Shown: piece after piece, positions 1 to 6,187 of the stretch
How positions within the stretch are numbered: position 1 is the first letter of the stretch
How the letters are laid out: every line of letters starts with the position of its first letter
Origin: an uncultured Anaerococcus sp.
GTDB lineage: Bacteria; Bacillota; Clostridia; Tissierellales; Peptoniphilaceae
NCBI GenBank assembly: GCA_900550345.1
Contig: URRX01000088.1
Location: 1-6,265 of the forward strand
Direction: 5' to 3'
Length of the DNA: 6,265 bases
Program-made: the position numbers and the translations under genes
Notes under the pieces: model-generated
Told to the model about the DNA's origin: nothing
What the model saw: only the letters and a program-made list of their open reading frames with translations
Database searches by the model: none

Positions 1-57
1 ATATAAAAAAATATAAAAATTTAATTTTTTAATAAATATAAAATTTTTTATAAATAA

Positions 58-81
58 AAATGCTGATAAAAATCAGCATTT
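58..81 (-). terminator. Rho-independent terminator after the ClC gene
   Basis: A perfect 10-bp stem (58-67 with 72-81, core TGCTGAT/ATCAGCA) encloses a 4-nt loop. On the minus strand it is followed by TTTTTATTTA. It starts 13 nt past the ClC stop codon and should end the peptidase-ClC transcript. The remaining bases 1-57 are A/T runs with no gene that I can see. Confidence 0.85.
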
Positions 82-94
82 AAAGAATTTAATA

Positions 95-1366
95 TTAAGA
101 TTTATTTTTAACCATAATATCTAAAAGCGATTCATAAATTGGTTCATTATGAAAATTCTCAGCAACTAGATATGAAATAAATGATACTATAATAATTGGC
201 AAGAAAAAGTCTATTCTTCCACCAGTCATCTCTATAATTAAAAACATTCCTGTAAGTGGAGCACGTACAATAGATGAAAAATGTGCAGCCATAGCAAGCA
301 TTGAAAAAATAATTATTTCACTTTCCCCAACCAAATTCAAATCAAATAAAACCGATCCAAAAAAATTTCCTAACAAAGAACCCATAGCAAGTAGTGGGAA
401 AAATATTCCTCCAGGAATACCAGAACAAAAAGCTATTAACAAAAGTAATAATTTCATGAAATAAAAATAAATTATAACAGAAATACCAACATTTTCTCCT
501 CCTGCAAGAGATATAAAATTTTCACCACTTCCCAAAAGTCTTTTATCAAAAAGTAAAAATAAGCTTGTAATAAAAAAAGGTATAACAGATCTTATTGTTT
601 GAGTTACTGGTAATTTTTTATACAATTTTTTACCATACAATATTCCCTTATTGAATAATATAGAAGAAAAACCTACCAATATTCCTAAAAAAATTAAAAA
701 TATCCAAAATTTTAAAGATAAATTTAAGGAATTTTTTACTTTTATAACAGGATCATTTCCGATAACTAGACTAGTTACAATACTAGATGAAATAATAGTA
801 CTTGTTATGTAAATAAAATTATACCTAGAAGTTTTTTTCATTAATTCCTCAAGCGCAAAAGCCATTGCTGAAATCGGAGCAGTAAAAGCACTTGTTATGC
901 CACAAGCGGAAGATGCAATAATCATAGTTTTAGTATCTTCTTGATCTAATTTAAATTTTTTTGCCAATACTTCTCCGAGACAACCACCAATTTGAACTGA
1001 TGGGCCTTCTCTTCCTAAAGTTAAACCTGAACCTATAGAAACAAGTCCTCCAGTTATTTTATTTATCAAGCAAGAAAGAGCACTATAATCTAATTTATTA
1101 TGTAATTTTCCAGCTATTTGAGGTATTCCACTGCCTCCGATCATCGGCTCTTTATTAACAGAAATTGATACAAGAAACCCAAGAAAAATAAAAATTAATA
1201 CAAAAATAATCGAATTGATTATATTTTCTTGACCAAAATTTATAAGATTTGAAATTAAAAACATAATTTTTGGAATTGTAATCCTAAATAAACTTATAAC
1301 AATCCCAGAACATGCTCCTATTATAATCGATATTAATAACAATTTATAAGATATTTTTTTTATCAT
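95..1366 (-). CDS. clcA: ClC-family H+/Cl- exchange transporter
   Basis: This is a 423-residue polytopic membrane protein of the ClC family, expected to exchange two chloride ions for one proton across the cytoplasmic membrane. The family's ion-path motifs are all present: GSGIP at 78-82 (Ser79, central chloride site), GREGP at 118-122 (Glu120, external gating glutamate), GIFFP at 320-324, and Tyr411 in the NEPIY segment. A Glu-Glu pair at 173-174 aligns with E202/E203 of E. coli ClC-ec1. E203 is the internal proton glutamate, so its retention suggests a coupled antiporter rather than a channel. The protein ends soon after the last membrane segment and has no CBS domains, as in short bacterial ClCs. 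The ATG has an AGAGGGG ribosome binding site 5 nt upstream. The gene is second in a unit with the peptidase gene, and a terminator follows. The family assignment is very secure; the physiological role (acid or osmotic tolerance) is inferred. Confidence 0.95.
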   Translation of the reverse strand: MIKKISYKLLLISIIIGACSGIVISLFRITIPKIMFLISNLINFGQENIINSIIFVLIFIFLGFLVSISVNKEPMIGGSGIPQIAGKLHNKLDYSALSCLINKITGGLVSIGSGLTLGREGPSVQIGGCLGEVLAKKFKLDQEDTKTMIIASSACGITSAFTAPISAMAFALEELMKKTSRYNFIYITSTIISSSIVTSLVIGNDPVIKVKNSLNLSLKFWIFLIFLGILVGFSSILFNKGILYGKKLYKKLPVTQTIRSVIPFFITSLFLLFDKRLLGSGENFISLAGGENVGISVIIYFYFMKLLLLLIAFCSGIPGGIFFPLLAMGSLLGNFFGSVLFDLNLVGESEIIIFSMLAMAAHFSSIVRAPLTGMFLIIEMTGGRIDFFLPIIIVSFISYLVAENFHNEPIYESLLDIMVKNKS

Positions 1367-1371
1367 TTTAA

Positions 1372-1378
1372 CCCCTCT
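1372..1378 (-). promoter_or_regulatory. Ribosome binding site of the ClC gene, overlapping the upstream stop codon
   Basis: AGAGGGG lies 5 nt before the ClC ATG and shares bases with the TAG stop (1379-1377) of the peptidase gene. Ribosomes finishing the peptidase stop on top of this site, which favours translational coupling of the two genes. Confidence 0.75.
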
Positions 1379-2183
1379 AATAAACTAACCAAATATTTAC
1401 AATCTGATCCTTAATCCTCCCATAAGACCAAGTTTTTTCAGAATTTTTCATAGAATTAGGATCATTAATAATAAATCTACCAAACTTATAAGAATCTATT
1501 ACTAAAATATGACCAAACAAAGTAAAATCACCTTTTTTTACTGAAACTATTAAACTACCTTTATCCAAAGCATCTATAATTGAATTTTTATTATTTTCTA
1601 TGCTTTGAATATTATATCCATACCTTTTTGCTTCATCAGAAAAAAATTTCCACTCAATACCGCTTGAACTCATATAAGACTGGGCATCATTTGCTATATT
1701 AATTGGACTTATATCTAAATTTGGATTAAGTCTTTTTAAAACCATAGCCATAGAAGTAGGACCACATCCTGCAAATCCTATATTAGAATCTCCTAACAAA
1801 TTATAAGCCCGCCTATTATCCCATTGTAAAAAATATGGAGTTTCTCTTCCATAATCTACACTTACCCCTGGATAATAATCAAAATTAACATTATTAGTTC
1901 TTAGATTATAAATAAATTCGCTAGCATCTATATCATTTCCAACAAGATATTTATCTTTATCTTCTAAATTTTCAAAATTTTCATATATCCACTTTGTTTT
2001 TTCATTGTCATCTTTATGTTTCTCAACATTTTTATAAAGAATTTCCATATCATCTGTTTTTTCTTTATTAAAAATATTTTCAAAAAAATTTAAACCTCCT
2101 CCTTCATTAGAACAAGATTTAAATGAAAATAAAAGCATTACTACAAAAATAATTGAAAATATTATGTTGATTATTTTTTTCAT
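1377..2183 (-). CDS. Exported C39-like (papain-fold) cysteine peptidase
   Basis: This 268-residue protein has a lysine-led hydrophobic N-terminus (about 5-21) followed by Cys24. That is either a signal peptide or membrane anchor, or an atypical lipobox (FKSC, with a disfavoured Lys). A charged linker (about 35-75) leads to a C-terminal Peptidase_C39_2-like domain (about 115-268). The catalytic motifs are visible: Gln120 in FLQWD (oxyanion hole), Cys140 in GCGPTSMAMV, His225 in FGHILV, and Asn240-Asp241 in the NDP motif. The domain should therefore be active outside the membrane; the substrate is unknown. Relatives of this fold process leader peptides, but no ABC exporter or peptide precursor lies nearby. 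The ATG has no ribosome binding site. An in-frame TGA 12 nt upstream rules out a longer form, and the next Met (16) would cut the signal segment. The gene overlaps the ribosome binding site of the ClC gene downstream and is probably cotranscribed with it. Confidence 0.85.
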   Translation of the reverse strand: MKKIINIIFSIIFVVMLLFSFKSCSNEGGGLNFFENIFNKEKTDDMEILYKNVEKHKDDNEKTKWIYENFENLEDKDKYLVGNDIDASEFIYNLRTNNVNFDYYPGVSVDYGRETPYFLQWDNRRAYNLLGDSNIGFAGCGPTSMAMVLKRLNPNLDISPINIANDAQSYMSSSGIEWKFFSDEAKRYGYNIQSIENNKNSIIDALDKGSLIVSVKKGDFTLFGHILVIDSYKFGRFIINDPNSMKNSEKTWSYGRIKDQIVNIWLVY

Positions 2184-2189
2184 ATAGTT

Positions 2190-2198
2190 ATAATATCA
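2190..2198 (-). promoter_or_regulatory. Extended -10 promoter, likely giving a leaderless peptidase mRNA
   Basis: TGATATTAT matches the extended -10 pattern TGn-TATAAT, with one mismatch in the hexamer. The hexamer (2195-2190) ends 6 nt before the peptidase ATG at 2183, which places the expected transcription start on or next to that ATG. No -35 box is convincing, since the position holds only the T-run of the preceding terminator; extended -10 promoters can work without one. No Shine-Dalgarno sequence is present, which agrees with leaderless translation. This is an inference from spacing. Confidence 0.55.
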
Positions 2199-2212
2199 TA
2201 AAATCAGCAATT

Positions 2213-2244
2213 AAAAAAAGTCGTAAAAAATTACGACTTTTTTT
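2213..2244 (-). terminator. Strong Rho-independent terminator of the opuA operon
   Basis: A perfect 14-bp stem (2213-2226 with 2231-2244, core AAGTCGTAA/TTACGACTT) has an A4 loop on the plus strand. The minus-strand transcript ends in TTTTTTT. Two bases of the opuAC TAA stop (2245-2243) lie inside the stem, so the terminator directly abuts the coding sequence. The symmetric A and T runs could in principle stop transcription from either side, but no plus-strand gene points at it. Confidence 0.92.
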
Positions 2245-3130
2245 AATAATCTTTCAAATCTTCAATTGAATCAATCTCCATATATGATGGAACTACAAAT
2301 CCTATTTTTGCATTTTTTAAGTTTGGACCCAGATCATCAACCATATCACCATATTTATCCATATAATTTTTATGAGTTAATGGAAGCCAAGCTGATGCTG
2401 TTACATCTGCTGATCCATAAGCAATAGCTGCAAACAAAGGACCAACTTCAACTGCCATCATTCTAACTTCAAATCCATAATCTTCTAAAATATCTTTTAA
2501 AACATATGCACTACAAAGTTCACTATCCCAAATAACGTGAGCCAGACTAATAACTTCACCATTGGATCTGTCAACGCCCTCATACATTTTTTTAACTTCA
2601 TCTTGATGATTATCTACCCATTTTCTGGCAGCATCTTTTACATCCATTCCATCATTTAAATCTACTAATACTTCTTGCATATCATCAACTGTCCAATTAA
2701 AATTATCAAGTAATTTATATGCATTAGGCTTATCTTCTTTTAGTCCTTTTCTAGCAAGAGTATGAATTTCTTCAGGTTTTCCAAATGAACCTTTTGGATC
2801 ATCTAAAAATTTCAAATCATATTTTGCAAATTTCCAATGGGGTGTCCAACCTGTTACAACAATTGGTGCTTTTTCTTTTATAGCATCTCCCAACATTTGA
2901 GTCATAACAGCAGAAGAGCCTGAAGTCAATTTTTGTTTTAAGCCATAATCTTTCATAGCTTTATTTGCCGCATCCATTGCTCCAGCTCCAGGTTCAATTC
3001 CAATAATATAATCATTTGGAGCATAATCAAAATCAACTTCTTCTTTCTCATTATCATTTTGATTAGAACTGCATCCTACAAGTACAAAAGCGAGTATAGT
3101 TATTATAGAAAATAATTTTTTCTTAATCAC
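2243..3130 (-). CDS. opuAC: Glycine betaine ABC transporter substrate-binding lipoprotein (OpuAC)
   Basis: This 295-residue lipoprotein captures betaine-type compatible solutes outside the membrane and delivers them to OpuAB. The lysine-led signal peptide ends in a canonical lipobox, LVGC, with Cys20 as the lipid-anchored residue. The mature part follows the Bacillus subtilis OpuAC pattern closely, including segments IIGIEPG (42-48), GWTPHW (94-99), EIHTLARKG (121-129), WDSE (201-204) and SAWLPLTH (246-253). Three tryptophans, Trp95, Trp201 and Trp248, plus His253, keep the spacing (106, 47 and 5 residues) of the Trp cage and histidine that hold betaine in OpuAC. The start is GTG, preceded by an AGGTGAT ribosome binding site; it lies 12 nt after the opuAB stop and gives a proper signal peptide. 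The lobe order is that of Bacillus OpuAC, which is circularly permuted relative to E. coli ProX. Glycine betaine is the best substrate guess; proline betaine or similar solutes are possible. Confidence 0.96.
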   Translation of the reverse strand: MIKKKLFSIITILAFVLVGCSSNQNDNEKEEVDFDYAPNDYIIGIEPGAGAMDAANKAMKDYGLKQKLTSGSSAVMTQMLGDAIKEKAPIVVTGWTPHWKFAKYDLKFLDDPKGSFGKPEEIHTLARKGLKEDKPNAYKLLDNFNWTVDDMQEVLVDLNDGMDVKDAARKWVDNHQDEVKKMYEGVDRSNGEVISLAHVIWDSELCSAYVLKDILEDYGFEVRMMAVEVGPLFAAIAYGSADVTASAWLPLTHKNYMDKYGDMVDDLGPNLKNAKIGFVVPSYMEIDSIEDLKDY

Positions 3131-3133
3131 TTT

Positions 3134-3140
3134 ATCACCT
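3134..3140 (-). promoter_or_regulatory. Ribosome binding site supporting the GTG start of opuAC
   Basis: AGGTGAT, complementary to the 16S rRNA tail, sits 3 nt before the GTG at 3130 within the 12-nt opuAB-opuAC gap. It supports the non-ATG start. Confidence 0.75.
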
Positions 3141-3142
3141 AC

Positions 3143-3985
3143 TTATCTATTATTTTTTTTACTTAGAGCTTGAGTTAATCTATCAAGAATAACAGCTAAA
3201 ATAACAATAGCAATTCCTGATGCAAATCCTACTCCCACATCATTTCTTGAAACTGAAGTATAAATTACATTTCCAAGTCCCGGTGCTCCTATCATTGATG
3301 CAACTACAACCATTGAAAGAGTAAGCATTAATGTTTGGTTAATTCCAGCCATTATTGATGGTTTTGCCATAGGAAGTTCAAGTTCAAATAATTTTTGTCT
3401 TGGAGTTGATCCGAATGAATCAGCCGCTTCAACTAAGTCATTTGGAACTTCTTTTATTCCTAAATTTGTCATCCTAACAGCCGGTGGCATGGCAAAAATA
3501 ACTGAAGAAATTACTCCTGGCGCCATTCCTATTCCAAAAAATGAAACTGCTGGTATTAAATATACAAAAGCAGGCATTGTTTGCATAAAATCAAGTAATG
3601 GCATAATTACTTTTTCTACTCTTTGGCTTTTAGAAGTCCATATTCCAAGAGGAACCCCAATTATTATTGCTATTAATGCTGATGTTACAACTATAGAAAG
3701 TGTAATAATCATATCATCCCAATAACCTAAATTCCATATTAGTAATAAGGAAAGAATTGAAAATATTGTTATTCCTTTTATTTTTTTTGTTAAATAATAA
3801 GCCAAAAATGCAATAATAACAATAAAAAGTAATGGTGGAAAAATTGAAAATATTTTTATAAATAGTTCAACAGTGAAATTTATAAAATCTCTTATTGGAT
3901 TAAATATAAAACTTGCATGAACTCTTAACCATTCTACTAAATTATCAATAAAATTAACTAAGGGTATAGTAGGTATATTATTCAT
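3143..3985 (-). CDS. opuAB: Glycine betaine ABC transporter permease (OpuAB)
   Basis: This 280-residue inner component of the OpuA importer forms the betaine path through the membrane. The N-terminus (MNNIPTIPLVNFIDNLVEWL) lines up with that of B. subtilis OpuAB. Several hydrophobic spans follow (roughly 45-66, 72-86, 93-117, 135-155, 157-175, 217-235, 253-270). The ABC-permease coupling loop is clear: EAADSFGSTPRQKLFELELP at 186-205, with the EAA, the Gly192 position and the closing Leu-Pro that dock onto the ATPase. The family segments GYWD (87-90), QTMPAF (135-140) and GAPGLG (233-238) are also present. An open frame extends further upstream to a TTG at 4015. The ATG at 3985 is preferred because it has a GAGGTG ribosome binding site and the homologous N-terminus. 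It overlaps the end of opuAA by 8 nt (ATGAATAA), typical of translational coupling. B. subtilis OpuAB is of similar length. Confidence 0.95.
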   Translation of the reverse strand: MNNIPTIPLVNFIDNLVEWLRVHASFIFNPIRDFINFTVELFIKIFSIFPPLLFIVIIAFLAYYLTKKIKGITIFSILSLLLIWNLGYWDDMIITLSIVVTSALIAIIIGVPLGIWTSKSQRVEKVIMPLLDFMQTMPAFVYLIPAVSFFGIGMAPGVISSVIFAMPPAVRMTNLGIKEVPNDLVEAADSFGSTPRQKLFELELPMAKPSIMAGINQTLMLTLSMVVVASMIGAPGLGNVIYTSVSRNDVGVGFASGIAIVILAVILDRLTQALSKKNNR

Positions 3986-5171
3986 CTTCCACCTCGTCTT
4001 TCGATAATGCAGCAAGAACTGTACCTTTTATTATAATTCCTTTAAATACATCTCCATCTACTACACAAATAGGAATTTTAGCATCTTGAATATCACTAAC
4101 AATATCTTCTAATGGATAATCCATATTAATCTTTAGCATATCATCTCTCATTATTTCTTCAAGATTTTTTTGTCCTTTTGCATATGCATTTGAAGCATCT
4201 TCTGCAAGAACATATCCTAAAAGTTCTCTTTTATTATTTACAACAAAAATACTTGAATTTCCACTCCTTAGCATCTTTGATAAAGCAGCTTTTGGTCCGT
4301 GTCTATGAATATTAATAGTATCTGGTCTTATCATTACATTTTCTGCCGTTAATACTTTTGACCTATCAACATCTTGAACAAACTCTCTAATAAATTCATT
4401 TTTAGGATGTGATAGAAGTCTTTCAGGAGTATCTACTTGAAGAAGAGACCCATCTTTCATAACTGCAATTTTATCACCAATTTTTAGAGCCTCATTTAAA
4501 TCGTGAGTGATAAATAATACAGTTTTTTTCATCTCACTTTGTAAATAAACAAGTTCATCTTGCATTTCTTTTCTAATCAAAGGATCAAGCGCAGAAAAAG
4601 CTTCATCCATTATTAATATATCTGTATCAGTTGCAAGAGCGCGAGCAAGTCCTACTCTTTGTTGCATACCACCAGATAATTGATCAGGATATTGATCTTC
4701 ATAACCTTCAAGTCCAACAAGTTTTAACGCTTCCATAGCTTTTTTGTTTGCTTTTTCACTTTTACCATTTTTAATTGTCAATCCATAAGCTGCATTTTCC
4801 AAAATTGTATAATGCGGAAAAAGTGCAAAATTTTGAAAAACCATAGACATTTTTTCACGTCTAGCATTTCTCAAATCTTCTTCATTAAGTTCAGAAATAT
4901 TTTCATCATCAATAAAAATATCTCCATATGTAGGCTCTATCATCCTATTTATAAGTCTTATTAATGTTGATTTTCCTGAACCTGATAGGCCCATTATTAC
5001 AAATAATTCACCATCTTCAACTTCAAATGAACATCTATTAACCCCAACAGTTAAACCTGTTTGATCTAAAATTTCTTTTTTAGATTTTCCTTCTTTTAAA
5101 AGCTTAACTGCTCTTTTGGGATTATGTCCAAAAATCTTTGTCAATTCTTTAACTTTTATTTTTTTAGACAA
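3978..5171 (-). CDS. opuAA: Glycine betaine ABC transporter ATPase with tandem CBS domains (OpuAA)
   Basis: This cytoplasmic ATPase of the OpuA importer has 397 residues from the TTG start, and numbering here uses that start. The N-terminal helix-rich segment (about 5-45, including KIFG and KKEIL) is typical of OpuAA/ProV. The ABC domain carries Walker A GLSGSGKST at 61-69 (Lys67), the Q-loop at Gln113, signature LSGGMQQR at 165-172, Walker B ILIMDE ending at Glu190, the D-loop SALD, and the switch His223. A CBS pair fills about 275-388. In Lactococcus OpuA the CBS pair senses ionic strength and binds cyclic di-AMP, so similar osmotic gating is likely here. The last residues, KDEVEDE, form a short acidic tail. 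An ATG at 5186 opens the frame five codons earlier but has no ribosome binding site, while AGGAGGT lies inside those codons, just before TTG 5171. It is the first gene of the operon. Confidence 0.95.
   Translation of the reverse strand: MSKKIKVKELTKIFGHNPKRAVKLLKEGKSKKEILDQTGLTVGVNRCSFEVEDGELFVIMGLSGSGKSTLIRLINRMIEPTYGDIFIDDENISELNEEDLRNARREKMSMVFQNFALFPHYTILENAAYGLTIKNGKSEKANKKAMEALKLVGLEGYEDQYPDQLSGGMQQRVGLARALATDTDILIMDEAFSALDPLIRKEMQDELVYLQSEMKKTVLFITHDLNEALKIGDKIAVMKDGSLLQVDTPERLLSHPKNEFIREFVQDVDRSKVLTAENVMIRPDTINIHRHGPKAALSKMLRSGNSSIFVVNNKRELLGYVLAEDASNAYAKGQKNLEEIMRDDMLKINMDYPLEDIVSDIQDAKIPICVVDGDVFKGIIIKGTVLAALSKDEVEDE
3990..3995 (-). promoter_or_regulatory. Ribosome binding site that sets the opuAB start, inside the opuAA 3' end
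   Basis: GAGGTG lies 4 nt before the ATG at 3985. The same six bases encode Glu-Val of the acidic tail of OpuAA. This site is the main reason to choose ATG 3985 over the upstream TTG at 4015. Confidence 0.75.
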
Positions 5172-5174
5172 AAT

Positions 5175-5181
5175 ACCTCCT
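5175..5181 (-). promoter_or_regulatory. Ribosome binding site that sets the opuAA start
   Basis: A full-strength AGGAGGT ends 3 nt before TTG 5171. The spacing is short but usable. Because the site lies downstream of ATG 5186, that ATG would have to be translated without it, so TTG is favoured. The resulting N-terminus (Met-Ser-Lys-Lys-Ile-Lys-Val) resembles those of known OpuAA proteins. Confidence 0.7.
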
Positions 5182-5192
5182 AACATTTATTT

Positions 5193-5208
5193 ATGTCACA
5201 TATTACAT
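5193..5208 (-). promoter_or_regulatory. Imperfect dyad at the opuA transcription start (possible operator)
   Basis: The 16-bp element ATGTAATATGTGACAT has perfect ATGT/ACAT outer arms and a partly paired centre. It sits over the predicted transcription start and before the ribosome binding site, where a repressor would act. I cannot assign it to a known regulator, and such short dyads arise by chance in AT-rich DNA. Confidence 0.25.
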
Positions 5209-5212
5209 TTTA

Positions 5213-5241
5213 GTTATACTGTTTATAATTAATAATCGCAA
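5213..5241 (-). promoter_or_regulatory. Sigma-A-like promoter of the opuA operon
   Basis: On the minus strand a -35 box TTGCGA (5241-5236, 4 of 6 consensus) and a -10 box TATAAC (5218-5213, 5 of 6) are separated by exactly 17 bp. The predicted start is near 5206, giving a leader of about 35 nt to the TTG start. This suggests opuAA-AB-AC can be expressed separately from the lipid kinase gene upstream. Confidence 0.65.
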
Positions 5242-5274
5242 GATATTTTAGAATCTATTAATTTTATTTAATAA

Positions 5275-6174
5275 CTAATTTTTAGATTTTGGAAGATAAA
5301 TTTCAATATGTTTTTCTAAAATTTCTATATCGCATGGAAGTGTTCCATTAACTTCCCCATCCATATCCAATTCAATTTCTTTATCTTCTAAATTTTTGAT
5401 TGATAGTTTTTTACAAGTAAAAGATTTAACATTTTCATTTTCATCAACTTTGCCAAAAAGCATATCTTTTGCTGCATTTACTTTTGACATTAAACCTTCT
5501 TCGGTCATTATAAAAACATTTAATTCTCCGTCACTTAGATCTCCGTCATCGTTTGAAAATTCTAAATTACCTATCTTATTTACAGTCATTATATAAACTA
5601 ATGATGCATTACATTCAAAAGTATTATCTTCATATGATATTTCTATTTTTACGTTTTCATCATTAGGTATAGTTTTTAAAACATTTTTTACATATGCAAA
5701 TCCACCTAGCTTTTCTTTTTCTGATGAATCTGTTGATGTTGTAGCTTCAATTAGTTTTCCAAAACATACATAATAAGAAAAGTAACTATCATTACATTTT
5801 CCAATATCTACTTTTTTTGTTTTTTCAAATGATAAATTATCTATTGCCTCTTTTAAATCATTAGAACCACCTATTAATTGCATATAAGTATTATTTGTTC
5901 CGCCAGGCAATAAACCTACTTTTGGTCTATAATCCATCTTAGATATACCATTTATTACCTCATTAAATGTTCCATCTCCTCCAACGACAAAAATAGAATC
6001 AAATTTTTCATAACATGCTTTTTTAGAAAAATTTTCACCATCATTTTCTTTTTCTGTCTTTTCATGAACTACTTGGTCAAATTCTTGGCTTAATTTTTTG
6101 TTTAATATATCCATAAATTCATCATTATTAGCTTTTCCTGAATTTGGATTTTCAATAATCATACATTTTTTCAT
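5275..6174 (-). CDS. Diacylglycerol kinase / YegS-type lipid kinase
   Basis: This 299-residue soluble lipid kinase, close to the family's usual length, is expected to phosphorylate diacylglycerol or a related lipid at the inner membrane face using ATP. The DAGKc domain is shown by ENPNSGKA at 8-15, the nucleotide loop VVGGDGTFNEVING at 63-76, and LPGGTNN at 89-95. The C-terminal beta-rich part carries SDGELNVF at 214-221 and MDGE at 271-274, whose glutamate is the likely catalytic base. The usual family motif GTxNDF reads GTNNTY here, so the conserved aspartate is replaced by threonine (Thr96). This may mark a subfamily with another substrate. The frame is open up to a TTG at 6210, but ATG 6174 is chosen because AGGAG lies 5 nt upstream and the kinase homology starts immediately after it. 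The gene has no clear terminator of its own before the opuA promoter. It could recycle diacylglycerol as DgkB does; the exact substrate is unproven. Confidence 0.88.
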   Translation of the reverse strand: MKKCMIIENPNSGKANNDEFMDILNKKLSQEFDQVVHEKTEKENDGENFSKKACYEKFDSIFVVGGDGTFNEVINGISKMDYRPKVGLLPGGTNNTYMQLIGGSNDLKEAIDNLSFEKTKKVDIGKCNDSYFSYYVCFGKLIEATTSTDSSEKEKLGGFAYVKNVLKTIPNDENVKIEISYEDNTFECNASLVYIMTVNKIGNLEFSNDDGDLSDGELNVFIMTEEGLMSKVNAAKDMLFGKVDENENVKSFTCKKLSIKNLEDKEIELDMDGEVNGTLPCDIEILEKHIEIYLPKSKN

Positions 6175-6178
6175 AATA

Positions 6179-6184
6179 TCTCCT
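6179..6184 (-). promoter_or_regulatory. Ribosome binding site that sets the lipid kinase start
   Basis: AGGAGA precedes ATG 6174 with ideal spacing (about 5 nt). It excludes the longer frame beginning at TTG 6210, which starts inside a hairpin and has no such site. Confidence 0.8.
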
Positions 6185-6187
6185 AGT

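Noticed and set aside
1..57. Long A/T runs at the window edge as a possible origin or repeat array
   Set aside because: There is no repeated unit, DnaA-box pattern or gene context; it looks like ordinary AT-rich sequence after a terminator.
2110..2115. Peptidase as a typical lipoprotein with lipid-modified Cys24
   Set aside because: The residues before the Cys (Phe-Lys-Ser) do not fit the usual lipobox, so I describe only an export signal or anchor and leave lipidation open.
1377..2183. Peptidase as a bacteriocin leader-processing C39 domain
   Set aside because: No ABC exporter domain is fused to it, no precursor peptide with a double-glycine leader is visible nearby, and the domain resembles the stand-alone exported C39-like group.
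3489..3725. Open plus-strand frame of 78 codons inside opuAB
   Set aside because: It lies wholly antisense to a well-supported permease gene, shows no recognisable domain, and its low-complexity composition mirrors the opposite strand.
3986..4015. Ten-codon N-terminal extension of opuAB from TTG 4015
   Set aside because: ATG 3985 has a proper ribosome binding site and gives the N-terminus shared with B. subtilis OpuAB; the extension would lengthen the overlap with opuAA without support.
5172..5186. Start of opuAA at ATG 5186
   Set aside because: It has no ribosome binding site upstream, and the strong AGGAGGT lies within these codons, pointing to TTG 5171. It is not fully excluded, since the TTG spacing is short.
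5396..5596. Open plus-strand frame of 66 codons inside the lipid kinase gene
   Set aside because: It is antisense to a clear kinase coding region, with Ser/Phe-rich composition typical of a shadow frame and no family signature.
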